Assembly: GCF_004009905.1 (NCBI RefSeq)
Contig: NZ_ML136877.1
Location: 3,793-67,792, forward strand
Direction: 5' to 3'
Origin: Lactobacillus xujianguonis
GTDB taxonomy: Bacteria > Bacillota > Bacilli > Lactobacillales > Lactobacillaceae
DNA length: 64,000 nucleotides
Shown here: positions 63,994 through 64,000 of the stretch, in pieces
Numbering within the stretch: the first letter of the stretch is position 1
Layout: every line of letters begins with the position of its first letter
Program-made: the position numbers and the translations under genes
The notes under the pieces: model-generated
The model's database searches: none
The model's input: only the letters and a program-made list of their open reading frames with translations
Told to the model about the DNA's origin: nothing

Positions 63994-64000
63994 TTTTCCT

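Overview
The window looks like chromosome of a Lactobacillus of the acidophilus/helveticus/crispatus type. Base composition is low in G+C, ribosome binding sites are AAGGAGG-like, and the gene set includes PepO, a PepI-type proline iminopeptidase, a nucleoside deoxyribosyltransferase close to the lactobacillar enzyme, an S-layer-associated (SLAP) wall protein and a D-Asp type peptidoglycan pair. I see no rRNA, tRNA, CRISPR, phage module or intact insertion sequence. Species is not decided by what I can see.

Layout. 1-6.6 kb: an AlbA-type ATP-binding protein gene broken by an in-frame stop, a structured non-coding stretch, pepO, an MFS transporter and a DUF438/PAS sensor gene broken by an in-frame TAG. 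6.7-14.8 kb (all minus): a proton-type P-type ATPase, then a probable D-aspartate ligase and an AsnB-type amidotransferase that together would make the D-Asp/D-Asn crossbridge, then a metallophosphoesterase and a small acidic protein. 14.9-18.2 kb: Tag glycosylase, UspA, a tyrosine phosphatase, an orphan PTS IIA and ntd. 18.2-23 kb: a gene-less leader with a cre-like site, then nagA and a divergent GH31 enzyme sharing a NagR-like operator. 23-31 kb: secreted M1 peptidase, yibE-yibF-esterase operon, ddl with a RacA-like DNA-binding protein, a secreted CAP protein. 30.8-38 kb: an amino-acid ABC transporter, TetR plus membrane protein, prs, an NAD(P)-binding protein, an alpha/beta hydrolase and a glycosyltransferase.

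38-46 kb: secreted DUF1002 protein, RNase H, a hydrolase-cardiolipin synthase operon, Sir2, Ogt, TerC, DUF488 and Aag glycosylase. 46.2-49 kb: a lysine riboswitch controlling a second ABC transporter. 49-54 kb: a frameshifted tandem DUF805 gene, an HD-HNH pair, an unannotated 46-residue basic protein and a membrane-anchored glycerophosphodiesterase. 54-64 kb: FeS biosynthesis protein, anion permease, lemA-htpX, SLAP protein, AraC regulator, an ECF transporter core, pepI, a CPBP protease and a membrane protein.

Strongest unexplained signals: a dispersed hairpin repeat of about 130 bp present three times, always against the stop codon of a minus-strand gene, whose central stem changes by compensatory pairs between copies; a promoter/cre/ribosome-site leader with a duplicated unit but no gene (18.28-18.57 kb); the short basic protein at 51.7-51.84 kb with a perfect 16-bp palindrome near its predicted transcription start; and three genes each broken by one lesion.
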